Source: Hyaloperonospora brassicae (lineage: Eukaryota; Oomycota; Peronosporomycetes; Peronosporales; Peronosporaceae). Taken from it: 64,000 nucleotides of DNA. Position numbers and translations under genes: made by a program. Positions 11,901 through 21,471 of this stretch are shown piece by piece. Within the stretch, counting starts at the first letter, position 1. Every line of letters begins with the position of its first letter. The stretch lies in contig CANTFL010000030.1 of NCBI GenBank assembly GCA_947650285.1, positions 1-64,000 of the forward strand, read 5' to 3'. The notes beneath the pieces were generated by a model. That model was not told the origin of the DNA, did no database searches, and saw nothing but the letters and a program-made list of their open reading frames with translations.

Positions 11901-13641
11901 CGAGTGCGTATCCTTTGCTCTCGAGCTTTCCGTAAGACACAATGTTCTTCGCCAGTCGCGGTGCCAGATAAACGTCCGTGAGCGTCACGATAGTTGCTAC
12001 GCCGCGCGCGAGGACCTCGAGGCGCACGCTGCCAACACGCGTCAGTCGCAACGACTCCCCATCCGCCATGGCGATCTCATGACTGCAAGCGGATGCGTCA
12101 CGCAGAAGCTTCTCATCATTCACCAAATGTCGGCTCGCGCCGCTGTCGAGGATCCAGTCGCCTCGGCCTATCTTGTTCGTGTCATTAGTTGTAAGCACCA
12201 GGCCGAGCGAGCCATCCGTGGCTTCAGCTCCGCTGCTTGTCTCAAGCACAAAGCCGCGTGTGCCGTCCGTGGCTTGAGCTTTGCTTCTCGCGTCGCCCGC
12301 AGCGACGTCCTTGCCGCGCGAGCTCTTCTTCTTCTTGTGGCGCCGTCTCGAGACCGCTCCTGGTGACTTCTCGGTCAACGCGAGGATCATGCTACCGCCT
12401 TTTTGCGCAGGCGCCTCGTCGTCATGCACCACTCGCGCGCTGCAGTCGGACGCAATGTGCCTCGGTCTGCCGCACCGATAACACACGCGAGGTCCCTTGG
12501 GTGTCGCCTCGACATGTGCTGCTACCACCTCACGGCCGACCGCGCCACTGCCGAGCTCAATCGATTGAGCGAAGTGCGCGAGTTCCTCTGCGTGCCGCAA
12601 GTAGTCGATTCTCGTAGAGTCGTACTTCGCACGCATGACGTTCATTAAATCCGGAGACGCATGGTGAACGATGTTGTCGAGCACAAGCGAGTCTGCCCCA
12701 CCGCGAGCGTCGCTGACCGCGACCATGTACAGGAAATGCTCGGCCCAGGTACGCTTCACGTCCTTCTTCTGCATGAACAGTTTCATGGCCTGACTTGCTG
12801 TTATCGTCGTCTTGAAGGTCGCGTGGAGCTGGGTCATCACATGCTCGAGCGTTGGCTGCTGAACCCACCAGGCGTCCGCCTGCTTGTGGTAGTACCTTTC
12901 CGCGGTACCGACCAGGAAGTGGCCGAGGAGATCGACTTTGACGTCTTCCGTCCACGCGAAACCGCACGACGCCTCTGCGAGGTTCACTGCACGCAGGAAG
13001 GTACGTCCCCAGTCGTAGAAGCCGCTGCCGAGACCCTTGTACAGCTCGGTCCCGTCGAACTTCCGAACAGGCAGCTTGCGCTGGCTCGCGCTTGGCATCC
13101 CATAGTGATCACGCCCTGCTGCAGCGTACGTTGCAGGCGCCGCGTCATCCTGACGTGGCGCGGTCGCGGGAGCCACTGCGTGATTTGGCCCGCGATGCTG
13201 GGGCGGCACTTGCCCACGCGTCGGTGCCAGCGATGCAAACATCGACTCGCTGGCGTCGATCGTGCGTGCGCGCGTCCGTGGGACCGCTGGCTTCTGCTCT
13301 GGTGAGCCGAGCGCGTCGATCGTCATAGGTCGTCCGCCAATGTTCGCCCCAAACGCTGAAGCAAACATCCTGCTCTCAACCGCGCCCAGCATCCGCTCGT
13401 CTTCGTCACGAACGCGCTGCGAAGACTCCAGCTTCGACAGGCGATCGGTAACGGCGGCCAGAGCCGCGAGAATCTTGTCGTCAGTCGCCTCGCTCCTTTC
13501 GCGAACGGGCGGGTCATCAACGATTGCGGACGCGGGGACCGGGGACGGTCCGCGCGCTGGCGTGCCGCGCCCTGTCGCAGCTCGTGCGACACCGCCTGGT
13601 GTCTTCGCAGACGCTTCAGAAGCTTTAGCCGTTGGGCTCAT
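8968..13641 (-). CDS. Copia gag-pol polyprotein of element B, intact (1,557 aa)
   Basis: A single uninterrupted frame encoding all copia enzymes, to be cut by its own protease. In order: an unusual alanine/proline-rich N-terminus (about 1-190), gag (about 195-365), one CCHC knuckle (387-400, [14 protein letters not shown]), aspartic protease (D499, LDSGAS), pre-integrase zinc finger (about 645-695), integrase core with D716, D779 and E813, RT with YVDD at 1232-1235, and RNase H starting near DADFAAD (about 1435). All catalytic motifs inspected are present. The start codon at 13639-13641 is four bases past the LTR, inside the tRNA primer-binding site. It is probably still able to make protein. 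Confidence 0.97.
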   Translation of the reverse strand: MSPTAKASEASAKTPGGVARAATGRGTPARGPSPVPASAIVDDPPVRERSEATDDKILAALAAVTDRLSKLESSQRVRDEDERMLGAVESRMFASAFGANIGGRPMTIDALGSPEQKPAVPRTRARTIDASESMFASLAPTRGQVPPQHRGPNHAVAPATAPRQDDAAPATYAAAGRDHYGMPSASQRKLPVRKFDGTELYKGLGSGFYDWGRTFLRAVNLAEASCGFAWTEDVKVDLLGHFLVGTAERYYHKQADAWWVQQPTLEHVMTQLHATFKTTITASQAMKLFMQKKDVKRTWAEHFLYMVAVSDARGGADSLVLDNIVHHASPDLMNVMRAKYDSTRIDYLRHAEELAHFAQSIELGSGAVGREVVAAHVEATPKGPRVCYRCGRPRHIASDCSARVVHDDEAPAQKGGSMILALTEKSPGAVSRRRHKKKKSSRGKDVAAGDARSKAQATDGTRGFVLETSSGAEATDGSLGLVLTTNDTNKIGRGDWILDSGASRHLVNDEKLLRDASACSHEIAMADGESLRLTRVGSVRLEVLARGVATIVTLTDVYLAPRLAKNIVSYGKLESKGYALAYDGDNRALARRIDGVVAFDVATDSNVLYVQTPVKCGGHGAGDAIMAALEANSVDASADDAHEASLLHWHQRLGHLAFDTIVRMARDPASGIKLSSNKRMACVSCLEGKQTRNAQEQVDSGANSPIDRIGGVICSDLKGPMTPQDRLQNRYLVNFIDHKSNYCRVFLARTKDAAAKKFEAFLIHFERLFGFKIHVLRTDGGGEYANIDLFCQRTGVARQVSEARNQASNGKAERMHRTVLNLARSMMFACALPLQYWSDAVQYAVYILNRSPTRANVKRSSPLEMLTGKVPDLRGTVVFGSPCSVYRDPRKNSLLKRSQRGIIVGVSEETKGYKVLLPRENKVVVTQHVKDIETLSEAQNAQLQRAMNACDRAGDADEADTPAAPVTNGGSAGGGDTARKKSRRTWTRSAHKTRGASKRAEAAARQEETVTSGEVVSAAFERDPTSYGEAMRGGRRDGWVKAMEEEIAALQSNNVWTIVKRPPGTHALHTKWAYKTKTDAQGDLERLKARLVACGNEQVLGVDYTLTFAAVMDLSTVKVILALAATWGVPAKHGDIPNAYVKAEKEANLRIFLQMPRGMQVSEETMRAHGATNTSELVIELRKSLCGLKQAGRLWSQLLHTKLVDAGFVRCESDMCFYWKRDVADLVVVGVYVDDLLATGTSAAAVDRIFDSLASLSIKDLGQVNKFLGMRVQLDGEGGYKLDQEEAIGNLVSDNGLAHANPTRTPIGDDCYEVEAGDAELLGTKNAKTGATVRDFQSLVGSLLWVARCTRPDIAFAVHKATRQTHAPRVYDWKLAKRVARYLKGTAGLKIFMKPERNDNATMRLEAFSDADFAADKSDRKSMTGGVVRLNGMAVSWSARKQGGVALSTMEAEFVAASEVAREVLGLREMLREIGLEPALPMQLHVDNQAAISQIAGEASSLKAKHVDVRLKFLCDFARRGVVVASYVRSEQMLADLMTKALDAMKLGTLRQLMCIG

Positions 13642-13645
13642 AACC
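13632..13645 (-). other. Primer-binding site of element B, overlapping the gag-pol start codon
   Basis: Reads GGTTATGAGCCCAA on the minus strand, directly next to the 5' LTR. It is complementary to a tRNA-Met anticodon arm (GGGCTCATAACC), not to a tRNA 3' end, as in the half-tRNA priming known for Drosophila copia. The ATG in it is the polyprotein start and pairs with the CAT anticodon. Confidence 0.85.
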
Positions 13646-13857
13646 TGTAGGGTGATATGCTTATTCAGTGGATGGACAATTGGACTCTGTATTCACATTT
13701 TATGTCTTCTCTTCTACCTGACACTTTCCCAAAGCCATCCACACCACCCATTTGGCCACGCAGCCGCTCTGCCTTCCTATCTAAACGAATGACGCTAATC
13801 GACACATCGCGCCGAATCTCCACTCCACCAAGATAACAAGTCCCTCGCTTTCCTACA
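13646..13857 (-). repeat. Element B 5' LTR
   Basis: 212-bp copy nearly identical to the LTR at 8672-8883. It is followed on the coding side immediately by the primer-binding site, with no spacer. Confidence 0.96.
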
Positions 13858-14854
13858 CTTCTTGATGCACGTTTCACTGTCGGACTTGGCGCGCAGACTG
13901 AAGCCCTTCACGCATCCGCTGCCTTCATCGACGATCAGCAGCAAGTACTTGCTCCCACCAAGTGAGTCGACTTCCATCGGGCCACACGTGTCGATGTGCA
14001 GAAGATCAAACGGATCATAATGACGCTTGATAGGGTTGCTTGGAAACGATCGCTGCACCATTTTTCCTTCTTGACACCCTCGACACATGCTTGATCCGCT
14101 TGATCTTGGTGGCATCTTGGCATCCTTGATCATGTCTTTGGAGATCATTCTGCATAGGACCTCAGTTCGTGCGTGGCCCATACGCGCATGAAGAAGGTCT
14201 TCGCCTCTTGATCGCGATGTAGCGTTCAAGGATCGCTGCAGTGTACGAAGCCAGTAGAGTCCGTCTGCAAGATCCGCCATCGCTATCATTTGCTCGGAGT
14301 ATTTGTGCGAATCCTTCATTTCAGCACCATCGAATAGCACTTGAAACTTGCCGCTTTTGTTAATCTGCGGAATTGACAGCAGATTCTTGCTCATGCTTGG
14401 GACGTAGAGCGCGTTCTTGATCTCGATCTCGCGCTCTTCACTGTTTAGAAGGACCACGTTTTCGACGATAGTCCCCACACCTTTGATCGCAGCTTTGTTG
14501 CCATCCGCGACCAACACTTCGCCTTCATTGCGCTCGTCAAGAACTTCGAACTTGTTCTTGTCATGGCAGATGTGATGCGTCGAACCACTGTCAATCGCCC
14601 ACATCCCAGACGTGTTCTTGATTGTTAAATGTCCGCATTCTAGTGAAACAAAAAAACGCTACTCGACCGTAGTCGCTGTTGTTGTTGCTGTTGTAACCTT
14701 GCCACTCGACTTGATTCGCTCCGCGTCCACGAGCATGCGCGAATGCCGAGAGTCGCCATCATGTCTTTTTGGCGTCGTCCTGGTAGTCTCTTCGTCATGA
14801 TGTCTGCCAGCATAGTCGCCGTCTCGCAATATTGGAGCTTCACTTCACCACGCT
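13858..14854 (-). mobile_element. C array, segment 3: integrase N-part, protease and RNase H tail
   Basis: Resumes the C unit after element B, starting with the second CTTCT copy. The frame 13795-14604 starts at the protease ([14 protein letters not shown]) and runs through the protease-to-finger region ([15 protein letters not shown]) and finger ([10 protein letters not shown]) into the integrase start ([12 protein letters not shown]); its last 21 codons are read inside the B LTR. From about 14640 to 14854 comes the RNase H tail of the neighbouring unit (MLADIMTKRLPG). The protease/RNase H-tail junction is the same as at about 2600 and about 27410. Element A2 follows at an ACGCT target site. 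Confidence 0.9.
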
Positions 14855-15167
14855 TGAAGAACTTTAGACTTCTTTGTCCGGGTGCAAAACACAAAGTGAA
14901 TATATATTTATAATAGGTACTTAGTTCGCAACTTTGAATACTACCTCTAAGCCTATTATTCGCAGTGACGTCATCCAGTGACGTCACCCACTGACGTCAT
15001 GCAATGACGTCATTCCGCTGACGTCATCCAATGACGTCATTTCCTGACCTCGCCCTTACTAGTACATACCGGTACCAACCGGTATATCGAGGCTTGGTCT
15101 TCCGCTTGTTTCAACACTTGACGCTGCTTGACGAGGTGTCTTCTTCACAGCCGCCGTCTGTCCAACA
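14855..15167 (-). repeat. A2 3' LTR
   Basis: 313 bp, TGAAGAAC...CCAACA in plus reading. It contains six TGACGTCA sites (14965-15039). One substitution here (CTAGTACA instead of CTGGTACA) moves the polyprotein stop one codon earlier than in A1 and A3. The polypurine tract GAGAGGGAG that abuts it is inside the reading frame. Confidence 0.96.
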
Positions 15168-18100
15168 CTCCCTCTCGCCTCGTTAGCTGCGGCACCTTGG
15201 ATCCCAAGTCGATCGCGAAGATTTTCAAATTGTACAGCGGCGATCGGCTTGGTCATCATGTCCGCCAGCATATCTTGCGTCGAGCAATACTCCAAAACGA
15301 CTTCACCCAATTCCACCTTCTCACGCACAAAATGGTAGCGTATGTCAATGTGCTTTGTTCTCTTGTGGAACTCCGGGTTCTTAGCGAGAGCGATTGATCC
15401 TTGGTTGTCTTCATACATCTTGATCGCTTCGTCGCTTGTCATCTCACCAAGTTCCCTCAAAAACACCTTGAGCCATACGGCTTCTTTGGTTGCTTCGGAA
15501 AGTGCCATGTATTCTGCTTCCGTAGAAGATAGCGCGACCGTCCGTTGTTTCTGGCTTTTCCAGCTGATGCATCCTCCGTTCATCATGAACACATAGCCGC
15601 TTGTACTTCGTCTTGACTCAATGTCGCCGGCCCAGTCTGCGTCGGTGTACCCGCAGATACGGCTTCCTTCTTCACGTGTAAACTCAAGACCATGATTTGG
15701 CGTAGCTTGCAGGTATCTCAGCACACGCTTCAGAGCTTGCCAGTGGGTAGGGCATGGGTCGGACGAAAACTGGGATAATGATCCCACTGCAGCAGCTAGA
15801 TCCGGACGTGTGGCGACCATGAGATACATGATGCCTCCGACAGCACTTCGGTATGGCACGTTGCACATGGTGTCTTCGTGCTTGCATTCTTGGTCACACA
15901 TCTTCTTGGTGAGTTTCAGACCGGGATCTTGAGGCGTCTTCACTGGCTTGCTGTTATCCATTCCGAACTTGGTCAACACGGACTTGAGAAACTTGGATTG
16001 TCGCACAGTCACTATTCCAGTTTTACGGTCGTTCTTGATCTCCATGCCTAGAAAGTAATCGAGCTCACCGAGATCCGTCATTTCGAAACGTGTGTTCAGC
16101 GCCATCTTGGTTGACTTGAGAAGTTCGTTGTTGCTGCTGGCAAGAATAAGATCATCGACGTAGAGCACCACGAGAATCATGTCTTGGTCGTCTCGCTTGA
16201 TGTAGATGCAGTGGTCCGATTCGCACTTCTTGAATCCCATCTTGATCATGAACCCATCGATAGTTTGATTCCACATGCGTGGCGATTGCTTCAAGCCGTA
16301 GAGCGATCTCTTTAGCTTGCACACATGGTCCGGCTGTTTTTCATCCAGGTATCCGTCCGGCTGGTCCATGTAGATGTCTTCGTCGAGGGAGCCGTTAAGA
16401 AACGCTGTTTTGACGTCCATCTGATGTAGCATGAGGCCGTACTTGGCCGCCATGCTGAGCACCACACGAATCGAGGTGAACTTGGCCACTGGTGCGAAAG
16501 TTTCTTCATAATCAACTCCGAATTTCTGTGAGAATCCTTTGGCCACCAGTCTTGCCTTGAAACGTTCAACTTCGCCAGCTTGATTTTCCTTGACGCGAAA
16601 CACCCATCGGCACCCGATGGCTTTGCGACCTTTTGGAAGAGGCACGATCTCCCACGTGTCGTTTCTCTGAAGCGAGTCGAACTCCGAGTCACACGCTTCT
16701 TTCCACTTGCCGGAGTCGCTTGATTCCATCGCCGACTTGAATGTAGTCGGCATTTCCCCCACTGAATCAACGATGTAGGCTGCTTCAAAATCCATCGCAG
16801 CCGCTGACACATGCTCAAGCGACGAACCTTTGTACGTTCTTCGCTTGGGGCTTGGAATGACGGTAGCTTTCTCAAGCGATTGAGTGCGCGTGTGTCTCTT
16901 GTTGTTGTTCTTCGAAGGCCTGGTGCCTTGGTCGTCATCGTCGCTTGAGTCCATGTCAATGTCAGTTTTACCTTCTTCTTTGTCTTCGTCCTCGTCTTGA
17001 TCCTCAAATTCAACGACACTTGACTCAGCGTTGTAGTTGCGCGGACCTTCATCGAACTTGTCTTCCATGAACGTGGCATCGCGACTGATCTTGATCGCTC
17101 CGGTTGACACTTCCTCGAATCGATATGACTTCTGATGTTCGGCGTACCCCAGGAAACGACAAAGTGACGCCTTGGAGTCTAACTTCGCGCGTTTGTCTAG
17201 AGGCACTTGAACATACGCGTGGCATCCAAACACTTTAAGATTCGCCAGAATCGGTTTCTTCATCGTCCACACTTGATATGGTGACTTGTCTTGGTGGATG
17301 GCACGTGTTGGACAGCGGTTTCGAAGAAACATCGCCGTCATCACTGCTTCACCCCAGTAGCTCTTTCCCAGTCCAGCATGTTCCATCATGCAGCGCGCAC
17401 ACTCGATCAGCGTGCGATTCATTCTCTCAGCTACTCCGTTGAGCTGAGGAGTATAGGGGGGTGTGAACTTTTGTTGTATCCCCCTTTCCGTGCAGAATCG
17501 TGCCAACTTGTCGGACTTGTACTCACCCCCATTGTCGCTTTGAAGGTACTTCACGCGCTTTCCGGTTTGTGTTTCGGCCATCGCAGCGTATTCCATGAAC
17601 TTCGCCGCAACTTCAGATTTGCTCTTGAGCAGGTACACGACACAGTATCTTGACTTGTCGTCGATGAATGTCACGAAGTACCGCTTTCCACTGAAAGTTG
17701 CCATCGACATGGGTCCGCATACGTCGCTGTGAATCACTTCGAGCAGTTTGGAGGTGCGAGCTGTAGTGTTCGATTGGAAGCGCATTCGAGTCTGTTTTCC
17801 CAGAGCGCAACCTTCACACACGTCCCACTTCTTAACCGAAGATATGTCGATGCCAATTCCAATGTTCTTCGTCACGATGCGATTGAGTCCATCGTGACCT
17901 ATGTGGCCAAGTCGAAGGTGCCAGAGGTACGACTTGGTGTCCCCTTGACATCCCGACGACTTGGCTGCATTTGCTTGTTCCGGCATTACTGGAGTCATTT
18001 GCAGCTTGAACAGTCCTTTACCTTCACGGGCACCAATTTTCCACTTGGTCCCTTTCGCTTCTCCATAGCACCCATCTTTTGTGAACGTTACTGGGCCGAC

Positions 18101-19267
18101 ATCCTTGGTGAAGCGGCCGACTGAGAACAGGTTTCTGGATAACTTTGGGATGTGCCACACGTTTGTGAGCACACCTTTCTTCATCCCTTGGGGTGTCTTC
18201 ATCGACATGACAATGTCGCCACTGCCGATTGCTTGGACGATTCCATCATCCGCGAGATGGACATCCACAGTGTTAAACACCTTGTAGTTCCGCATGAACT
18301 TATTGGAGCACGTCATGTGCTGCGTCGCCCCGGAGTCGACTAGCCAGATGTCGCTCGATTTCGCAGATGTCGTTTCACCGATCGAGAAGAGGTAGTCGCC
18401 CGAGTCTTCTTCTTGAGCGACGTATGCACGTTGTGATCGATAACGGTCGTCGCTGTCCTTAGCGCGCTGTGGCCGGTGTCTCTCCGTGTTTTCTTGGATG
18501 CGCGAGGGGCACTCCGCCATCCAGTGACCAATTTTCCCGCAGTTGTGGCACGGCCAGGTCTTCTTCGCTGGTCGCCCTTTGCGTTGATTGTCCCTTGTGA
18601 TGAACGCTTGGCCTTGCGAAGCTTCGTCACCTTTACTTCCTTGCTCCTTCCGCTTCATTTCTTCATGAAGCAGTCGAGACGTCACGAGCTCCCAGCTAAG
18701 AGTGTCTGAGCGCGACTCCAAAGCTGTGATCAAGAATTGATACGAGTCACTCAGGCTGCCGAGAAGTGTGATCACCAGATCGTCCTCGCAGACCGGGGCC
18801 CCCACCGCTTCTAGCTGTTCCGCCAACGTCTTGAGCTTGTTGATGTGTTCGAGCACATCGTCGCCTTCTTCCATCATCGTCGTGAAGAAGCGACGTCGCA
18901 AGAAGAGCTTGTTGGCAAGACTCTTCTTCTCGAAGTGGTCTTCCAACCTTGACCATGCGTCGTATGCACCACTTGCCGACCGGACCAACGGTAGCTGGGA
19001 ATCTTCCATGGCTAGACAAATCACTGCCATCGCCTTCCTTGACTTCCTCTTGTAAGCCGCTTGGTCCAACTGAGTCACGCACTGTTCCGCCTTGATCTCG
19101 CCGCTGACAACCTCCCACAGGTCCCGTTCCTCCAGCACCATCTGCATCTTGAACTTCCAGGCGTGGAAGTTAGTTCCATCGAACTTGGAGATGCGGAGGG
19201 AGGAGGCGTCCATGGCAGCGAGGCTTGAATCGTTGGCGGTCGCAGAGCTTAACGAACTTGGGCTCAT
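15059..19267 (-). CDS. Copia gag-pol polyprotein of A2, intact (1,402 aa)
   Basis: Encodes all copia functions in one frame. Visible parts: gag of the copia type (about 25-210, FDGTNFHAWKFKMQ), CCHC knuckle (240-253), protease D311 (DSGATQHMT), pre-integrase HHCC finger (about 450-490), integrase core D515, D578, E614, an acidic linker (about 750-785), RT with YVDD at 1036-1039, and RNase H with D1209, E1251 and D1287. The last 36 residues are encoded by the 3' LTR. ATG at 19265-19267 lies in the primer-binding site; upstream the frame stays open through the end of the LTR, but only a GTG is available there, so this ATG is the first. Confidence 0.97.
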   Translation of the reverse strand: MSPSSLSSATANDSSLAAMDASSLRISKFDGTNFHAWKFKMQMVLEERDLWEVVSGEIKAEQCVTQLDQAAYKRKSRKAMAVICLAMEDSQLPLVRSASGAYDAWSRLEDHFEKKSLANKLFLRRRFFTTMMEEGDDVLEHINKLKTLAEQLEAVGAPVCEDDLVITLLGSLSDSYQFLITALESRSDTLSWELVTSRLLHEEMKRKEQGSKGDEASQGQAFITRDNQRKGRPAKKTWPCHNCGKIGHWMAECPSRIQENTERHRPQRAKDSDDRYRSQRAYVAQEEDSGDYLFSIGETTSAKSSDIWLVDSGATQHMTCSNKFMRNYKVFNTVDVHLADDGIVQAIGSGDIVMSMKTPQGMKKGVLTNVWHIPKLSRNLFSVGRFTKDVGPVTFTKDGCYGEAKGTKWKIGAREGKGLFKLQMTPVMPEQANAAKSSGCQGDTKSYLWHLRLGHIGHDGLNRIVTKNIGIGIDISSVKKWDVCEGCALGKQTRMRFQSNTTARTSKLLEVIHSDVCGPMSMATFSGKRYFVTFIDDKSRYCVVYLLKSKSEVAAKFMEYAAMAETQTGKRVKYLQSDNGGEYKSDKLARFCTERGIQQKFTPPYTPQLNGVAERMNRTLIECARCMMEHAGLGKSYWGEAVMTAMFLRNRCPTRAIHQDKSPYQVWTMKKPILANLKVFGCHAYVQVPLDKRAKLDSKASLCRFLGYAEHQKSYRFEEVSTGAIKISRDATFMEDKFDEGPRNYNAESSVVEFEDQDEDEDKEEGKTDIDMDSSDDDDQGTRPSKNNNKRHTRTQSLEKATVIPSPKRRTYKGSSLEHVSAAAMDFEAAYIVDSVGEMPTTFKSAMESSDSGKWKEACDSEFDSLQRNDTWEIVPLPKGRKAIGCRWVFRVKENQAGEVERFKARLVAKGFSQKFGVDYEETFAPVAKFTSIRVVLSMAAKYGLMLHQMDVKTAFLNGSLDEDIYMDQPDGYLDEKQPDHVCKLKRSLYGLKQSPRMWNQTIDGFMIKMGFKKCESDHCIYIKRDDQDMILVVLYVDDLILASSNNELLKSTKMALNTRFEMTDLGELDYFLGMEIKNDRKTGIVTVRQSKFLKSVLTKFGMDNSKPVKTPQDPGLKLTKKMCDQECKHEDTMCNVPYRSAVGGIMYLMVATRPDLAAAVGSLSQFSSDPCPTHWQALKRVLRYLQATPNHGLEFTREEGSRICGYTDADWAGDIESRRSTSGYVFMMNGGCISWKSQKQRTVALSSTEAEYMALSEATKEAVWLKVFLRELGEMTSDEAIKMYEDNQGSIALAKNPEFHKRTKHIDIRYHFVREKVELGEVVLEYCSTQDMLADMMTKPIAAVQFENLRDRLGIQGAAANEARGSVGQTAAVKKTPRQAASSVETSGRPSLDIPVGTGMY

Positions 19268-19271
19268 AACC
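19258..19271 (-). other. Primer-binding site of A2, overlapping the gag-pol start codon
   Basis: GGTTATGAGCCCAA on the minus strand, abutting the LTR. It is identical to the sites in B (13632-13645), A1 (7229-7242) and A3 (25561-25574), and complementary to a tRNA-Met anticodon arm. Confidence 0.85.
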
Positions 19272-19584
19272 TGAAGAACTTTAGACTTCTTTGTCCGGGT
19301 GCAAAACACAAAGTGAATATATATTTATAATAGGTACTTAGTTCGCAACTTTGAATACTACCTCTAAGCCTATTATTCGCAGTGACGTCATCCAGTGACG
19401 TCACCCACTGACGTCATGCAATGACGTCATTCCGCTGACGTCATCCAATGACGTCATTTCCTGACCTCGCCCTTACTGGTACATACCGGTACCAACCGGT
19501 ATATCGAGGCTTGGTCTTCCGCTTGTTTCAACACTTGACGCAGCTTGACGAGGTGTCTTCTTCACAGCCGCCGTCTGTCCAACA
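19272..19584 (-). repeat. A2 5' LTR with promoter
   Basis: 313-bp LTR driving A2. Reading along the minus strand: six TGACGTCA palindromes, about 50 bp of spacer, a TATA stretch (TATAAATATATATT, plus 19316-19331), then about 45 bp to the primer-binding site. No ATG lies between the TATA stretch and the start codon. Confidence 0.95.
19383..19456. promoter_or_regulatory. Six-site TGACGTCA array in the A2 5' LTR
   Basis: Six perfect CRE-type palindromes (bZIP binding sites) with a period of 13-14 bp, upstream of the TATA stretch of the LTR. Equivalent arrays lie at 2930-3003, 7357-7430, 14965-15039, 21271-21343 and 25685-25758. In A1 single sites are mutated; A2 and A3 keep all six. Confidence 0.85.
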
Positions 19585-21159
19585 ACGCTTAGCCTCATCA
19601 CGGATGTGGTGGTACTTGATGTCGATGTGCTTGGCTCGACCATGGTTCACCGGATTCTTCGTCATCTTGATGCAGGACTTGTTGTCTTCCATGATCTTGA
19701 TCTCGGGCTCGGAGTTGTCCGCTGCGGCATCCACAATTTCGCGTAGCAAACGATGCACCGACTTTCTTTCTTGAATCGCCAGACTTAGAGCGATGTACTC
19801 GGCTTCACTTGTTGACAGTGATACACTTGACTGCTTCTTGCTGCCCCTACTCTAGTGAGCTGAGGCAGCAAGAAGCAGTCGAGTGTGTCACTGTCAACAA
19901 GTGAAGCCCCCTTCGGGCGTATCCCGAAGTAGACTTGCGATCTGCATGGTCGCGGGCCCAGTCTGCATCCGAGTAGCCGCAGGAGTCCACCTTGTCGCCG
20001 GGTTGAAGCAGATGCCATGCGATTTGGTTCCTCGCAAGTATCGAGGAATACGCTTGACCGCTGTCCAGTTCTCGACTTGGGGTTTCTCCATGAAGCGCGA
20101 AACGTAGCTCACAGCAGAAGCAATGTCCGGTCGTGTCGCGGTCATCAAGTGCATTATGACACCCACTGCTTCACAAAACGGAGCGTCGATCGTGGTCACT
20201 TCGTTACTTGGTGTGAGTCGAGAGCTAATGTTCGTTGGGATGATGACAGCTTTGCAATCGGTCATGACGAACCGCTTGAGGACATCGTCCACATAGCGTC
20301 GCTGGCACATCGTCACACTCTTGTCATCACTGTTCACCATCTCGATACCCAGCACAAACACGCACTTGCCGCTGTCAGTCATCTCGAAGCGCGTCTTCAA
20401 GTCGCTCTTGGTGCGCGCAATCATTTCGGTCGGGCTGCAAGTCACCAACACATCATCGACGTAGACCAGCCGTATCACGCGCTCACCGTTTGCAATCTTG
20501 AGATAAAGAAACGGGTCAAATTCGGACACTTGAAATCCGATGGAGCAGACGAACTCATGGAAAGTCTCGTTCCATACCCGTGAAGCTTGTTTTAGTCTGT
20601 AGATTGCTTTCACCAGTTCGAAGCAGTCAAAGTCTCCATCGACTTCGACACCTTCTGGGACCGCGCAAAACACTTGTTCCTTCATTTCACCGTACAGGAA
20701 AGCTGTCACCACGTCAGTTGCTCCAGGTCCAGTCAAAGTACTTCGTGATCGGATACCATGCGGAGGTCACGTACTTGACAACTGGCGAGACGTCTCCGTG
20801 AAGTCGATGCCATATATTTGCTTGAACCCTTTTGCGACGAGACGCGCTTGTACTTCTCGATCGATCCATCAGCTTTGCGCTTGATCTTAAACACCCATTT
20901 GATGCCGATGGTGTGCTGTCCAGATGGAAGCTTGGTCGCTCGAAACACACCACGTAGCTTCATTGAGTCCAACTCGCGAAATCGCCTTGCGCCAATGAAC
21001 TTGATCTGGACCACCAACCGCGTCTTGAAACGTTGTTGGCTCGGACAAGTCATGCCTTGACTGATTGCACTTGCTTTCAAAAACTTGAGGAGAGTCGTCA
21101 TCTCACCTCCTACCGCTTTGGTTTAGATTGGCTCGAGTTCTTGAACTTCAGCTTGGTGC
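19585..21159 (-). mobile_element. C array, segment 4: RNase H, RT and linker fragment
   Basis: C unit continuing from A2. RNase H (about 19590-20000, HGRAKHIDIKYHHIRDE and SLSTSEAEY-like coding) contains the hairpin at 19802-19907 that destroys the frame. RT follows (19894-20736, LVYVDDVLVTC), then the RT start and linker (about 20740-21159). From about 20715 the sequence differs from the paralogous copy at 28750-29230 by many 1-12 base deletions. It ends at GGTGC, the A3 target site. Confidence 0.88.
19802..19907. repeat. Hairpin: 44-bp inverted duplication in C-unit RNase H
   Basis: Arms 19802-19845 and 19864-19907, separated by an 18-base loop. The arms are near-perfect inverted copies of the RNase H segment coding SVSLSTSEAEY. 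The inverted copy replaces the normal sequence after STSGY, so RNase H is inactivated. The same structure occurs at 27849-27954. Confidence 0.92.
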
Positions 21160-21471
21160 TGAAGAACTTTAGACTTCTTTGTCCGGGTGCAAAACACAAA
21201 GTGAATATATATTTATAATAGGTACTTAGTTCGCAACTTTGAATACTACCTCTAAGCCTATTATTCGCAGTGACGTCATCTAGTGACGTCACCCACTGAC
21301 GTCATCCAGTGACGTCACCCACTGACGTCATCCAATGACGTCATTTCCTGACTTCGCCCTTACTGGTACATACCGGTACCAACCGGTATATCGAGGCTTG
21401 GTCTTCCGCTTGTTTCCACACTTGACGCAGCTTGACGAGGTGTCTTCTTCACAGCCGCCGTCTGTCCAACA
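21160..21471 (-). repeat. A3 3' LTR
   Basis: 312 bp with the TGACGTCA array at 21271-21343. The polyprotein stop lies inside it at 21360. Confidence 0.95.

Larger units (their letters stand above)
8672..13857 (-). mobile_element. Intact Ty1/copia retrotransposon B
   Basis: A complete 5,186-bp element nested in the C array. It has 212-bp LTRs at both ends with 6-bp inverted termini (TGTAGG...CCTACA) and a CTTCT target duplication. Its single gag-pol frame has 1,557 codons, its primer-binding site abuts the 5' LTR (13632-13645), and a polypurine tract GAGGAGGAG abuts the 3' LTR (plus strand 8884-8892). The two LTRs differ at only two positions that I can see, so insertion is recent. Its coding sequence is visibly more GC-rich than the A and C families, suggesting a different lineage. 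Confidence 0.97.
14855..19584 (-). mobile_element. Intact Ty1/copia retrotransposon A2
   Basis: Complete 4,730-bp element with 313-bp LTRs (14855-15167 and 19272-19584) and an ACGCT target duplication (14850-14854 and 19585-19589). The two LTRs show only two differences that I can find. The single 1,402-codon gag-pol frame starts in the primer-binding site and ends inside the 3' LTR, so almost nothing between the LTRs is non-coding. Coding potential is intact, making this the best candidate for an autonomous A-family copy. Confidence 0.97.

Noticed and set aside
9175..13792. Long plus-strand ORFs opposite element B
   Set aside because: They are shadows of the GC-rich 1,557-codon frame, with Arg/Ser/His-rich composition and no motifs.
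19265..19309. Extended start of the A2 polyprotein in the LTR
   Set aside because: The extension starts with GTG, not ATG, and lies around the likely transcript start. The ATG at 19265-19267 is the first available.
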